The notes: generated by a model not told the origin, from the letters alone. DNA of 64,000 bases from Streptomyces sp. TBY4 (GCF_024213195.1 NZ_JANAVF010000010.1:231209-295208); one strand, 5' to 3'; shown: positions 50,260 to 60,405, counted from the stretch's first letter. Numbers and translations: made by a program.

Positions 50260-51678
50260 ATGACCCGTACCCGTACCCGTACCTCCCGTCGACTCGTGCT
50301 CGCGGTGCCCGCAGCACTCGGAGCCCTCGCCCTCACGGTGCTGCCCGCCTTCGCCACCTCCTCGCCCGCGCAGATGGCCACGTCCAAGGCGAACGGTGTG
50401 ACCTATCTCAAGTCCCTCCAGGCCGCGGACGGTTCGTACGCGGGCGCCGGACTCTCCAACGAGTGGGCGTTCAGCGCGTTCGCGGCCACCGGCACGGCCG
50501 TGGTCGACGTCTACCCGGGCGGCAACACCGCCAAGAACGCGCGCACCGTCTACCGCAACCTCCTGTCGACGGCGGGCTGGCCGCAGGCCTCCCCGGTGGT
50601 CACCGACTACGAGCGCGGCACCCTCAACGCCTACGCCGCCGGCATCGACCCGGCCCGCGTCTCCGCCTCCCGCAACCTGATCGCCCACGTCTACTCCTAC
50701 TGGCAGACGGCCGAGGCGGGCTACTTCGGCCCGTCCGGGAACTTCAACGGCACCGTCTTCGCTGCCCTTTCGCTGGGCGGTGCCAAGACCCAGAGCGGCA
50801 CGAACCGCGTTCCGCAGGCGCTGACCGCCTCGATGGTCACCCGCATCCGGGCCAACCAGCACGTGGACGGCGGCTGGACCTTCCAGAAGGGCGAGGGCAA
50901 CCCCACCGTCCTGAACTCCGCGAGCGACGTCGACATGACGGGCGCGGCCATGGCCGCCCTCTGCGTGTCCGGGGTCCCGAACACCGACACCGACGTCGTC
51001 CAGGCGAAGAACTTCCTCAAGAGCACCCTCGTCTCGAGCAGTGGTGCCTTCAACTCCCTCTACGGCGTCAACACCAGTTCCAACGGCTGGGGCGTCGCCG
51101 GCCTCAACGCCTGCGGATTCAACCCGCAGACAGGCGACTTCCTCACCGGCAGCGGCAGGACCCCGATCGATTTCCTGATCGCCAACCAGTACAACCCGGC
51201 CGGCGGTTTCAAGTACAAGCCCTCCGACACCAGCCCCTCCGCGTACTCCTCGATCGACGCACTGCGCGCCGTCGCGGGCGGCGGTTTCACCACCGCCCCG
51301 CCGGTGCCGGTCACTGCGGGTGCTCCGCGGTGGGTCGCCCAGTCGGCCTTCACCGCCGGGACGGCCACGAAGTTGGCGCTGACCGTCGACGACGGCGCGG
51401 GCAACCTCAAAGTCTGCGCGGTGTCGTTCACCCCGACCGGGACGACCACCACCCTCGGTGACGTCCTCAACTCCGCTGTCACCGCCGCCGCCCCGTCCGG
51501 CTGCATCGCCGGCGTCACACCGTCCTCCGGCAGCGGGACCATCACGGCGGTGAACGGCAAGGCCAACAGCGGCTCCAACGTCTGGAAGGTCAGTGTCGAC
51601 GGTTCCTCTTTCGCGGGAGCCGTCCGCAGCAAGGTCATCAACGTGGGCGACACCATCGCCTTGCGGTGGGGTGCCTGA
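50260..51678 (+). CDS. Secreted transcobalamin/intrinsic-factor-like protein
   Basis: 472 residues; AGGAGCAGG precedes ATG 50260. Signal peptide cleaved near AFA (residue 32). Residues about 35-345 form an alpha/alpha toroid with repeats such as VTYLKSLQAADGSYAG, NQHVDGGWTF and NQYNPAGGFKY; residues about 350-472 are a DUF4430-like beta domain (TTLGDVLNSAV, NVWKVSVDGSSF, VGDTIALRWG). This alpha-barrel plus beta-cap order is that of animal B12 carriers. No cell-wall or membrane anchor, so it is released. Sits behind its own riboswitch. B12 binding is inferred, not shown. Confidence 0.85.
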   Translation: MTRTRTRTSRRLVLAVPAALGALALTVLPAFATSSPAQMATSKANGVTYLKSLQAADGSYAGAGLSNEWAFSAFAATGTAVVDVYPGGNTAKNARTVYRNLLSTAGWPQASPVVTDYERGTLNAYAAGIDPARVSASRNLIAHVYSYWQTAEAGYFGPSGNFNGTVFAALSLGGAKTQSGTNRVPQALTASMVTRIRANQHVDGGWTFQKGEGNPTVLNSASDVDMTGAAMAALCVSGVPNTDTDVVQAKNFLKSTLVSSSGAFNSLYGVNTSSNGWGVAGLNACGFNPQTGDFLTGSGRTPIDFLIANQYNPAGGFKYKPSDTSPSAYSSIDALRAVAGGGFTTAPPVPVTAGAPRWVAQSAFTAGTATKLALTVDDGAGNLKVCAVSFTPTGTTTTLGDVLNSAVTAAAPSGCIAGVTPSSGSGTITAVNGKANSGSNVWKVSVDGSSFAGAVRSKVINVGDTIALRWGA

Positions 51679-51694
51679 CCGTCTGACCGTCTGA

Positions 51695-52183
51695 CTAGAA
51701 GGACGTCCAGGTGAAGGCGACCTCGTCGCCCGCCTTGATCTTGAACTGGCAGCCGCCGACCGGGGTCGGGGCGCCGTTGACGGAGATGCTCCAGTAGGCG
51801 GAGCCGCCACCGTTCACGTTCTTGATGGTGTCGACGGAGAAGTCGTCGAAGGACGCGTACCAGGTGCCGTCCCAGGTGAAGCCCTTCTTGCGAGCGGCGT
51901 CGTCGAGGGCGGCGGTCGGGGTGGGGACCTTGGAAGCGTTGGCGCCGCCGTTGGTGCCGTCGCACTTGTGGGTTCCGCCGGTGGCGGTGGTGACGTCGTG
52001 ACCCTTGGTCTTGACCTTGCCCTTGAACAGCAGCCCGGTCGGGCCCTTGACGGTGAGGCTGACCTTGACGGCCTTGTTCGTGTTCGGCGTGGGGGCGGCC
52101 TCGGCGACGGCGGGAGCGCCGGCGAGGGCGAGGCCGAGAACGATCGAGGTGATCACGGAGCGGCGGGCGGGTATCCGGTGCAT
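51695..52183 (-). CDS. Secreted DUF4430-like single-domain protein
   Basis: 162 residues from ATG 52183 (GGAAG upstream). Signal peptide to AEA (about residue 29). The rest is a DUF4430-type beta domain: VKVSLTVKGPTGLLFKGKV, WYASFDDFSVDTI, YWSISVNGAPTPVGGCQFKIKAGDEVAFTW, with two cysteines. It is convergent with the transcobalamin-like gene (16-base gap) and has its own cobalamin riboswitch, so it is co-regulated, not co-transcribed. It could be a free cap domain or a small corrinoid carrier; this is inference. Confidence 0.75.
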   Translation of the reverse strand: MHRIPARRSVITSIVLGLALAGAPAVAEAAPTPNTNKAVKVSLTVKGPTGLLFKGKVKTKGHDVTTATGGTHKCDGTNGGANASKVPTPTAALDDAARKKGFTWDGTWYASFDDFSVDTIKNVNGGGSAYWSISVNGAPTPVGGCQFKIKAGDEVAFTWTSF

Positions 52184-52348
52184 GGTGCCTTCTTCCTGGG
52201 AGGGGCGACGGGTCTGCGCCGACGATCCCTCCGGCCCACGCGCTCGTCCCCTGGCCGTTCCTCAGAGGAAACGGCCAGGGGACACCAACCCGGGGTGGGG
52301 GCTTCGCCCTGCAGACCATGACAGTGAGAAGCGGTGCGCATCGCACCC

Positions 52349-52455
52349 CGGGTACTCCGACTCACGGCGCCCCAGGCCCCGTTCACGGTTGCAGGTCAGC
52401 GCCGGATTCCCACCGGCTTCCCCCAGTTGTGCATGCATTCAGTTGTGGGCACCCG
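52349..52455 (-). ncRNA. Cobalamin riboswitch C (DUF4430 gene)
   Basis: Minus-strand core GGGGGAAGCCGGTGGGAATCC, then GGCGCTGACCTGCAACCGTG and GAGTCGGAGTACCCG. CGGGT at the 5' end (52451-52455 on the plus strand reads ACCCG) can pair with the ACCCG at the 3' end (52349-52353). 165 bases upstream of the DUF4430 gene start. Confidence 0.85.
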
Positions 52456-52516
52456 CCGTACGGGCCGGAGCAGAGGCATCGTACGGCCTGGCCGGCAGGC
52501 GCCGGAAGCGGGGACC

Positions 52517-53410
52517 TCAGTCCCGGGCGTACGAGTGGAACCCGCGGCCGGTCTTGCGGCCGAGCAGCCCTGCCTGGACCATCCGCCGGAGCAGTGGGGG
52601 CGGGGCGTAGAGGGGCTCCTTGAACTCCTCGTAGAGGGACTCGGAGATGGCCGCGACCGTGTCCAGGCCGATGAGGTCGGCGAGCCGGAGCGGGCCCATC
52701 GGGTGGGCGCAGCCCAGCACCATCCCGGCGTCGATGTCGCAGGCGCTCGCGAACCCGGACTCGGCCATGCGGACGGCCGAGAGGAGATAGGGGATCAGCA
52801 GGGCGTTGACGACGAAGCCGGCCCGGTCCCGGGAGTGGATCGGGGTCTTGCCGAGGGTGTCGCGGACGAAGGACTCGACGGCATCGGTCACCGTCGGGCC
52901 GGTGTGGAGGGAGGAGACGATCTCCACGAGCGGAAGGACGGGGACGGGGTTGAAGAAGTGGAGGCCGAGCACGTGGTCGGCGCGGCGTGTGGCCATGCCG
53001 AGCCGCATGACGGGGATCGAGGAGGTGTTGGTGGCCAGAATCGCCTCCGGATCCTCCACGATCTTGTCGAGCGCCGAGAAGACGTCGATCTTGGCGTCGG
53101 CGCTCTCGGTGACCGCTTCGATCACGAGCTGCCGGTCGGCGAGTTCGCCGAGGTCACCGGTGAACACGAGGCGGGACAGGGCGTCTTCGGCGGAGAGCCG
53201 GTCGAGCTTTCCGCGCTGGACGGCGCGTTCCAGGGACACGGCCACGCGTTCGCGGGCCGCGCGGGCGGCCGTCGCGTCGGCTTCGGCGACGATGGTGTCG
53301 AGACCGGCGCGGGCGCAGACCTCGGCCATGCCGGCGCCCATCTGCCCGCCTCCGACGATGCCCACGCGCTGCACGGAGCGAGTGGCTGCCGGGCGCGAAG
53401 GGGCGCTCAC
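52517..53410 (-). CDS. 3-hydroxyacyl-CoA (3-hydroxybutyryl-CoA) dehydrogenase
   Basis: 297 residues from GTG 53410, overlapping the stop of aceB (GTGA). NAD-binding motif GIVGGGQMGAGMAEV, catalytic LHFFNPVPVLPLVEIV with its His and the GFVVNALLIPYLLSAVRM segment of the helical C-terminal domain, ending with TGRGFHSY. Oxidises 3-hydroxybutyryl-CoA or related acyl-CoA. Operon with aceB (and near aceA) ties it to growth on acetate, butyrate or fatty acids; the same order occurs in S. coelicolor as far as I recall. Confidence 0.9.
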   Translation of the reverse strand: MSAPSRPAATRSVQRVGIVGGGQMGAGMAEVCARAGLDTIVAEADATAARAARERVAVSLERAVQRGKLDRLSAEDALSRLVFTGDLGELADRQLVIEAVTESADAKIDVFSALDKIVEDPEAILATNTSSIPVMRLGMATRRADHVLGLHFFNPVPVLPLVEIVSSLHTGPTVTDAVESFVRDTLGKTPIHSRDRAGFVVNALLIPYLLSAVRMAESGFASACDIDAGMVLGCAHPMGPLRLADLIGLDTVAAISESLYEEFKEPLYAPPPLLRRMVQAGLLGRKTGRGFHSYARD

Positions 53411-55032
53411 GCGGTCACCGGCCCGGTGGCGTGGCGGACGAGGTGGCGGGAGTAGGCCTCCGGGGTGAAGAACGCGGGGAGCCGGATCGAGAGGGCCGTG
53501 TCCACGAACACCTCCCGCGCCTCCCGTACGAGGGCCTGTGGATCCTCAGCCTCCAGGGCGGCGCATTCGGAGTCGAGCAGGTCGATCACGGTGCCCCGGT
53601 CCACGCGGTCGTGGCGCAGCCACTGCCAGATCTGTACGCGGGCGATCTCCGCGGTGGCAGCGTCCTCCATCAGCCCGTACAGGGCTACGGCGCCGCTGCC
53701 GCGCAGCCAGGCGTCGAAGTACCGCAGCGCCACCGCGACGTTCGAGCGGATCCCCTCCCGGCTGGGAGGAGCGGAGATGCGGCGTACGGACAGCAGGTCC
53801 GCGGCCGTGACCTCGACGTCGTCCCGGGTCCGCTCCAGCTGGTCCGGCCGCTCGCCCAGGACCGCGTCGAACACCTCGCGGCATACGGGGACGAGGCCGG
53901 GGTGGGCGACCCAGGAGCCGTCGAAGCCGTCCTCGGCCTCCCGTTCCTTGTCGAGGCGCACCTTCGCGAGGACGGCGGTGTTGGCCTCCGCGTTGCGGCT
54001 CGGGACGTGGGCGGCCATGCCGCCGATGGCGTGGGCTCCGCGTTTGTGGCAGGTGCGGACGAGGAGTTCGGCGTAGGCCCTCATGAAGGGGGCGGTCATG
54101 GTGACCGAGGCCCGGTCGGGGAGCAGGAAGTCGGTGCGGTGCCCGAAGGTCTTGATCAGGCTGAACAGGTAGTCCCACCGGCCGGCGTTCAATCCGGCGC
54201 TGTGCTCGCGCAGTTCGTAGAGGATCTCCTCCATCTCGAACGCCGCGGTGATGGTCTCGACCAGGACGGTGGCGCGGACGGTGCCGCGCGGGATCCCGAG
54301 GAGGTCCTGGGCCAGGACGAAGATGTCGTTCCAGAGTCTGGCCTCGTCGGCGTTCTCCAGCTTGGGGAGGTAGAAGTACGGGCCCTGCCCGGCGTCGATC
54401 TGGCGCCCGGCACAGTGGAAGAAGTACAGGCCGAAGTCGACGAGCGACGCGGGGACGGGCCGGCCGTCGACCTCCAGGTGCTCTTCGAGCAGGTGCCAGC
54501 CTCGCGGGCGGACGACGATCGTCGCCGGGTCCTCGCGGAGCCGGTACTCCTTGCCCTCGGGCGTGGTGAAGTCGATGCGGCGCTCGATGGCGTCCAGCAG
54601 GTTCAGCTGGCCGCCGATCACGTTGTCCCAGGTCGGGGCGGTGGCGTCCTCGAAGTCCGCCATCCACACCCGGGCGCCGGAGTTGAGTGCGTTGACGGTC
54701 ATGCGCCGGTCGGGCGGCCCGGTGATCTCGACCCGGCGGTCGGTCAGCCCCGGTGCGGGCGGGGCCACGTGCCAGTCGGGGTCCGCGCGGACGGCGGAGG
54801 TGGCGATGGAGAAGTCCAGTGGCGATCCCGAGACCAGGCGGTCCTTGCGGCGGAGCCGCTCCTTGAGGATGTCCGCGCGGCGGTGGGTGAAGGCCGCGTC
54901 CAGCCGGCCGATGAATGCGAGCGCCTCGGGCGTGAGGATCTCGCCGTGGCGGTCGCCGGGCGCGGCGAGGACCCGGACCCGGTGCGTGCCGGCGGGAGCG
55001 GTGGCGGTTGCGGCGGTGGCTGTGGTGGACAT
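53407..55032 (-). CDS. aceB: Malate synthase A
   Basis: 541 residues from ATG 55032 (CAGGAGACC). Malate synthase A landmarks: MADFEDATAPTWDN, VRPRGWHLLEEH, LVETITAAFEMEEILYEL, WDYLFSLIKTFGHR, MEDAATAEIARVQIWQW. Condenses glyoxylate with acetyl-CoA. Followed immediately by the 3-hydroxyacyl-CoA dehydrogenase and preceded by aceA 103 bases upstream; aceA-aceB-hbd is probably one transcript of the glyoxylate shunt. Confidence 0.93.
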   Translation of the reverse strand: MSTTATAATATAPAGTHRVRVLAAPGDRHGEILTPEALAFIGRLDAAFTHRRADILKERLRRKDRLVSGSPLDFSIATSAVRADPDWHVAPPAPGLTDRRVEITGPPDRRMTVNALNSGARVWMADFEDATAPTWDNVIGGQLNLLDAIERRIDFTTPEGKEYRLREDPATIVVRPRGWHLLEEHLEVDGRPVPASLVDFGLYFFHCAGRQIDAGQGPYFYLPKLENADEARLWNDIFVLAQDLLGIPRGTVRATVLVETITAAFEMEEILYELREHSAGLNAGRWDYLFSLIKTFGHRTDFLLPDRASVTMTAPFMRAYAELLVRTCHKRGAHAIGGMAAHVPSRNAEANTAVLAKVRLDKEREAEDGFDGSWVAHPGLVPVCREVFDAVLGERPDQLERTRDDVEVTAADLLSVRRISAPPSREGIRSNVAVALRYFDAWLRGSGAVALYGLMEDAATAEIARVQIWQWLRHDRVDRGTVIDLLDSECAALEAEDPQALVREAREVFVDTALSIRLPAFFTPEAYSRHLVRHATGPVTA

Positions 55033-55135
55033 GCGGTCTCCTGACGAGGGGTGGAGCGGGGGCCGGACGGAGACGGTCGTCCGGCCCCCGCCGGTCACGG
55101 GCCTTGGGCGGGTCGTTCCGGGCGCGTCGGGCGCC

Positions 55136-56422
<1,287 letters not shown>

Positions 56423-56447
56423 GACCGTCACCGTCTCCCTCAGTCGC

Positions 56448-56655
56448 TTTTGCCAACGTCTGCCCGTTGCGAACGGCGAGTTGGCACTGTGTGCCCCGAA
56501 CATGGGTTGCGGGCCGCCGGTCCCGCCTGGTGGGGAGCCGAGTGCTGCTGCAAGCGGCCGCACGGCAGACTCTGGCAGCGGCACGCAGTGCCATCAATGA
56601 GGTACGGGTGCCAAGTTCTGCGAATCTTCGGCGGTGCATTTGCCAAGCTTGCGAA
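56448..56655. promoter_or_regulatory. TTTGCCAA...TTGCGAA repeat elements
   Basis: TTTTGCCAACG (56448-56458) with GTTGCGAACGG (56466-56476), TGCCAAGTTCTGCGAA (56609-56624) and TTTGCCAAGCTTGCGAA (56639-56655) share a TGCCAA...TGCGAA pattern. They flank the aceA/regulator promoters and resemble binding sites of the RamB/ScfR type (TTTGC-rich). Binding not shown. Confidence 0.5.
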
Positions 56656-56715
56656 GGCCGACCGCACGGCAATCGCACGTAATCTGAAGCCGGAGCGAGG
56701 CCGAGGGGGATCCAG

Positions 56716-58131
56716 GTGAGCAACACGGGCAAGACGTACGCCGGTGCACGGCTGCGAAGGCTGCGTGAGGAGCGCCGGATGACCCAGGCCGATCTGGCCC
56801 GGGTCCTGGCCATCTCACCGAGCTACTTGAACCAGATGGAGCACGACTCCCGACCGCTCACGGTGCCCGTCCTGCTCAGGCTCACCGAGGCCTTCGGCGT
56901 GGACCCCGGGTTCTTCTCGGAGCGTGACACCGGCCGCCTGGTCGCCGACCTGCGGGAGGCACTGGCCGGCGAGGTCGCCGAGGCCAGGGTCTCGGCTTCC
57001 GACCTCGCGGAGCTGGCTTCCCGGATGCCGGCCGTCGCCTCCGTCCTGCTGGACCTGGGACGGCGCAGCCAGCTCCTGGCGGACCAGCTGGCGGACACGG
57101 CCGACGGCAGGGACGGTGGTGGGCCGGTCGGGCCCCGATCGCCGCACGAGGAGATCCGCGAGTTCTTCTACCGGCGCCAGAACTACCTCCACGACACCGA
57201 CTTGGCCGCCGAAACCCTCGCCGGCGCGATCGGCATCCGTCCCGGTGAGGTCGTCCGGGTGCTGTCGAAGCGGCTCGCCGACCAGCACGGGATCCGTCTC
57301 ACGGCGGACTCCGACCGTCTGCACCACTTCGACGCCGGGACGCGGACACTGCACCTGTCCGGCCGGCTCCGCCCCGGACAGCAGGCCTTCCGCATGGCCA
57401 CCCAGCTGGCGCTGCTGGAACACGGGGCGGAGCTGGACGGGCTGGCCGCCGAAGACTTCCCGTCAGGCTCCCCGGCGCACCGGCTGGCCCGGATCGGCAT
57501 CGCGAACTACTTCGCCGCCGCGCTGATCCTCCCGTACGGCGCCTTCCACCGGGCCGCCGAGGAGTTCCGCTACGACATCGAGCGGCTCACCGACCACTTC
57601 GGCCTGGGCTACGAGACCGTCTGCCACCGCCTGAGCACCCTGCAACGCCCCAGGCTGCGCGGGGTGCCCTTCTCCTTCGTCCGGGTGGACCGGGCAGGGA
57701 ACATGTCCAAGCGGCAGTCCGCCACCGGATTCCACTTCTCCCGCGCCGGGGGTACCTGTCCGCTGTGGAACGTGTACGAGTCCTTCGCCGCGCCCGGCCG
57801 GATCCACGTCCAGGTCGCCGCCATGCCGGACGGGCAGCGGTACCTGTGGACAGCCCGGGCGGTCACCCGCCACCGGGGCGGCTGGGGCGAGCCCGGCAAG
57901 ACCTTCGCCATCGGCCTCGGCTGCGAGATCCGGCACGCCTCCCGGCTCGTCTACTCCGACGGCCTCGACCTCGACAACGCGGCGGCGGCCACCCCCATCG
58001 GCATGGGCTGCCGGCTCTGCGAACGCCTCGACTGCCCCCAGCGCGCCGTCCCGCCCCTGGGGCGGGCCCTGGCCGTCGACGAGAACAGCAGCACCTTCAT
58101 CCCGTACCCCGTGGCAGACGGCCAGGGTTGA
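56716..58131 (+). CDS. Short-chain fatty acyl (ScfR/RamB-like) transcriptional regulator
   Basis: 471 residues from GTG 56716 (GGGGGATCC upstream). XRE-type HTH in the first 75 residues (MTQADLARVLAISPSYLNQMEHDSRPL), then the short-chain fatty acyl regulator region (REFFYRRQNYLHDTDLAAETLA; ANYFAAALILPYGAFHRAAEEFRYDIERL) and a cysteine-rich C-terminus (GMGCRLCERLDCPQ). Family members respond to acyl-CoAs and control acetate/propionate genes. Divergent from aceA. Confidence 0.88.
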   Translation: MSNTGKTYAGARLRRLREERRMTQADLARVLAISPSYLNQMEHDSRPLTVPVLLRLTEAFGVDPGFFSERDTGRLVADLREALAGEVAEARVSASDLAELASRMPAVASVLLDLGRRSQLLADQLADTADGRDGGGPVGPRSPHEEIREFFYRRQNYLHDTDLAAETLAGAIGIRPGEVVRVLSKRLADQHGIRLTADSDRLHHFDAGTRTLHLSGRLRPGQQAFRMATQLALLEHGAELDGLAAEDFPSGSPAHRLARIGIANYFAAALILPYGAFHRAAEEFRYDIERLTDHFGLGYETVCHRLSTLQRPRLRGVPFSFVRVDRAGNMSKRQSATGFHFSRAGGTCPLWNVYESFAAPGRIHVQVAAMPDGQRYLWTARAVTRHRGGWGEPGKTFAIGLGCEIRHASRLVYSDGLDLDNAAAATPIGMGCRLCERLDCPQRAVPPLGRALAVDENSSTFIPYPVADGQG

Positions 58132-58214
58132 GCATCACCCCGGGCCGAGCCGCCGCCCCGGTCGCCCGATCGTCTCGCGCCTTGGCCATCGCCTGTGATC
58201 AGGGACTCAGGGGC

Positions 58215-58243
58215 TTGGCGGTGGGCCGACGGCGCGGTAGCGT
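58215..58243 (+). promoter_or_regulatory. Promoter of the cbtBA riboswitch transcript
   Basis: TTGGCG (58215-58220) and TAGCGT (58238-58243) with a 17-base spacer, 22 bases upstream of riboswitch D. Confidence 0.5.
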
Positions 58244-58265
58244 CACGGCGACATAAACAGATAGC

Positions 58266-58379
58266 GACGACGGCGAGACGGAAGCCCGGTGTGAATCCGG
58301 CATGGTCGCGCCACTGTGTGCTGCGGTGACTTCCCCACGGGGAGGTGGCTGCGGCGAGTCAGACCCGCGGACCGTCGTC
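58266..58379 (+). ncRNA. Cobalamin riboswitch D (cbtBA)
   Basis: P1 is GACGACGG (58266-58273) with CCGTCGTC (58372-58379). Inside are GGAAGCCCGGTGTGAATCC, CGCGCCACTGTG and GAGTCAGACCCGCGG, all characteristic of cobalamin riboswitches. The 3' end lies 44 bases before the cbtB ATG and 31 bases before its AGGAGG, so translation control is plausible. Confidence 0.9.
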
Positions 58380-58423
58380 CTGCACCACCGTATGGGACGC
58401 GTGTTCCCCGAGGAGGTTCCACC

Positions 58424-58651
58424 ATGGCCGAGGCCGTTGCTTCCGCTGCCATACCCACCCCCACCCTCTCCCCGTCGGCTCCGCTGCCCGTGCGCGCGGT
58501 CCTGCCCTGGGCCCTGTTCGTCGGCCTGCTGATGCTCGTGGCCCTGTACTTCGTCGGCGCGGAACAGGGCGCCACCGCCGTGTTCGCCGGCGAGGCCGTG
58601 CACGAGTGGGTCCACGACGGCCGTCACCTGCTCGGCTTCCCCTGCCACTGA
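58424..58651 (+). CDS. cbtB: CbtB, small subunit of predicted cobalt transporter
   Basis: 75 residues; AGGAGG seven bases before ATG 58424. One transmembrane helix (VLPWALFVGLLMLVALYFVG, about residues 25-44) and the conserved C-terminal histidine motif HEWVHDGRHLLGFPCH, which is thought to bind metal. CbtAB transporters were predicted from B12-riboswitch association. Translated just before CbtA (14 bases apart). Confidence 0.9.
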   Translation: MAEAVASAAIPTPTLSPSAPLPVRAVLPWALFVGLLMLVALYFVGAEQGATAVFAGEAVHEWVHDGRHLLGFPCH

Positions 58652-58665
58652 GAGGCTCACGCACC

Positions 58666-59487
58666 ATGTACGCCTCCACTGTCAGAGGTCTCCTGGTCCG
58701 CGGCATGCTCGCGGGCCTCATCGCAGGACTCTTCGCCTTCGCCGTCGCCTACGTGGTCGGTGAGCCCTCGGTCCGGGGCTCCATCGCCGTCGAAGAGGCC
58801 GCGGCCGCCAAGGAAGCCGCCCCCGTGTCCGGCCACGCCGGTCACGGCGACGCCGCCCCGGCCGAGGAGGAGGAAGAGCTGGTCAGCCGGCCCGTCCAGT
58901 CCACCGTCGGCCTCGCCACCGGTGTCCTGGTCTACGGGGTCGCGCTGGGCGGCATCGCCTCCCTCGCGTTCTCCTTCGTCCTCGGCCGCGCCGGCCGGTT
59001 CGGCCCCCGGGCCACGGCGGCCCTCACGGCCGCGGGCGCCTTCGTACTCGTCTACCTGGTGCCGTTCCTCAAGTACCCGGCCACCCCGCCGGCCGTCGGC
59101 AACCCGGACACGATCGGGCAGCGCACCACGCTGTTCTTCCTGATGATCCTGCTGAGCGTGCTGCTCGGCGTCGGCGCGATCATCCTGGGTCGGCGACTGG
59201 CTCCGCGTCTGGGCAACTGGAACGCCACCCTGACCGCCGGGGCGGGCTTCGTCCTCGCCACCGGGCTGGCCTTCCTCGTCCTCCCGGACAACACCGACGC
59301 CGTCAAGCCCGACTTCCCCGCCGCGCTGCTGTGGGAGTTCCGGGTGGCGTCCATCGCCGTCCAGCTCGTGCTGTGGACCGTGTTCGCCGTCGCCTTCGGC
59401 GTCCTCGCCCAGCGGCTCCTGGCCCACCGCACCGATCCCGCGGGCACGGAGGCCGCCGCGCCCCAGCCGGCATCGGCCCTCGGCTGA
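58666..59487 (+). CDS. cbtA: CbtA, predicted cobalt transporter
   Basis: 273 residues; start ATG 58666. About six transmembrane helices, a first helix VRGMLAGLIAGLFAFAVAYVVGEP typical of CbtA, and a His/Glu-rich loop (SGHAGHGDAAPAEEEEEL) that may gather metal. Family hallmark: GNPDTIGQRTTLFF. Cobalt supply supports de novo cobalamin synthesis. Second gene after the riboswitch; ends in a hairpin. Confidence 0.9.
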   Translation: MYASTVRGLLVRGMLAGLIAGLFAFAVAYVVGEPSVRGSIAVEEAAAAKEAAPVSGHAGHGDAAPAEEEEELVSRPVQSTVGLATGVLVYGVALGGIASLAFSFVLGRAGRFGPRATAALTAAGAFVLVYLVPFLKYPATPPAVGNPDTIGQRTTLFFLMILLSVLLGVGAIILGRRLAPRLGNWNATLTAGAGFVLATGLAFLVLPDNTDAVKPDFPAALLWEFRVASIAVQLVLWTVFAVAFGVLAQRLLAHRTDPAGTEAAAPQPASALG

Positions 59488-59509
59488 CCCGCACACCGCG
59501 CCACCCACG

Positions 59510-59546
59510 GAGCCCTGCCACCCGGAAAGTCCGGGCGACAGGGCTC
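59510..59546 (+). terminator. Hairpin terminator after cbtA
   Basis: GAGCCCTG (59510-59517) pairs with CAGGGCTC (59539-59546); an inner stem CCCGGA/TCCGGG sits between. 22 bases after the cbtA stop. Confidence 0.75.
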
Positions 59547-59660
59547 TGTCCGTTGTCTCACCGATCCGGATCGACTCCGCGCCCTGCGGGGACCTGAGGG
59601 CGCCGTGCCCGATGACCGGGCACCGGCTGGAGTGCCCGCCGGATTTGGCTGGCAGGTGCA

Positions 59661-59690
59661 TGACGAGATTGCGGGGTGCGGGGCTACCTT
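59661..59690 (+). promoter_or_regulatory. Putative promoter of snapalysin gene
   Basis: TGACGA (59661-59666) and TACCTT (59685-59690), spacer 18, about 120 bases upstream of ATG 59812. No LysR-type regulator (snpR-like) gene is next to it. The rest of this 324-base spacer holds only the cbtA terminator. Confidence 0.35.
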
Positions 59691-59811
59691 CTTAGGGCTC
59701 CGGAGGGGCGGCTCTCCGAACGTACGGGCCACCGGCGGGCGGTGGCGGCGTCTCCGGTGCCCCGGTTCCGCCGAGGGGCCGGGTCCCCCCCACGCATGAA
59801 GGAAGACGACC

Positions 59812-60378
59812 ATGTCTCTGGGCACTTGGCTGAAGGTCGGCACCTCCGCCGCCGCAATGGTCCTCGCGGCGGCAACCGCCGCGACCGCCGCACCCGCACC
59901 GGACGCCTCCGCAGCGGTAGTGACGCTCCGTTATGACGACAGCCGGGCCGGCGGCTGGGAAGCGGCCATCACGGCCGGCGTCGCCGCCTGGAACGCGAAC
60001 GTCAGCAACGTCCGGCTGGTGGAGGCCGCGCCCGGGGTCCGGGCCGAGATCGTCATCGTGGCCACCACCGGCTGGCCGCAGGCCACCCTCGGTCCGGTCC
60101 GTCCCGGGCGACAGGTCCGGGTCGAACTCGGCGCGCAGGCCGTGACCCAGGGGTACGACAAGACGCGCATCGCCGCGCACGAGCTGGGCCACAGCCTCGG
60201 CCTCCCGGACACCAAGCCGGGCCCGTGCTCCCAGCTGATGTCCGGCTCCAGCGCCGGGACGGCCTGCACCAACGCCGTGCCCAACGCGACCGAGCGGTCC
60301 CGCGTGCAGAACGCGTACGCGAACGGACTCGCGGCAATCGTGCCGACCGACGGCCGGATGCTCATCGACGCCCCCTGA
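59812..60378 (+). CDS. snpA: Snapalysin-family zinc endopeptidase
   Basis: 188 residues; GAAGGAAG precedes ATG. Signal peptide (cleavage near ATA, residue 26) and the snapalysin zinc motif HELGHSLGLPD (H123, E124, H127, D133; HExxHxxGxxD with Asp as third ligand). YDDSRAGGWE and CSQLMSG are also typical, the latter being the Met-turn. Secreted small neutral protease; no long propeptide is visible, as in this family. A perfect hairpin follows. Confidence 0.92.
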   Translation: MSLGTWLKVGTSAAAMVLAAATAATAAPAPDASAAVVTLRYDDSRAGGWEAAITAGVAAWNANVSNVRLVEAAPGVRAEIVIVATTGWPQATLGPVRPGRQVRVELGAQAVTQGYDKTRIAAHELGHSLGLPDTKPGPCSQLMSGSSAGTACTNAVPNATERSRVQNAYANGLAAIVPTDGRMLIDAP

Positions 60379-60405
60379 CCGGCGGGCCGCTGCCGCACCC
60401 CATGA

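Noticed and set aside
46893..51678. Toroid proteins as terpene cyclases or prenyltransferases
   Set aside because: They are exported, behind cobalamin riboswitches, joined to DUF4430-like and cell-wall-anchor parts, and lack an obvious DxDD-type catalytic motif in a cytosolic enzyme context.
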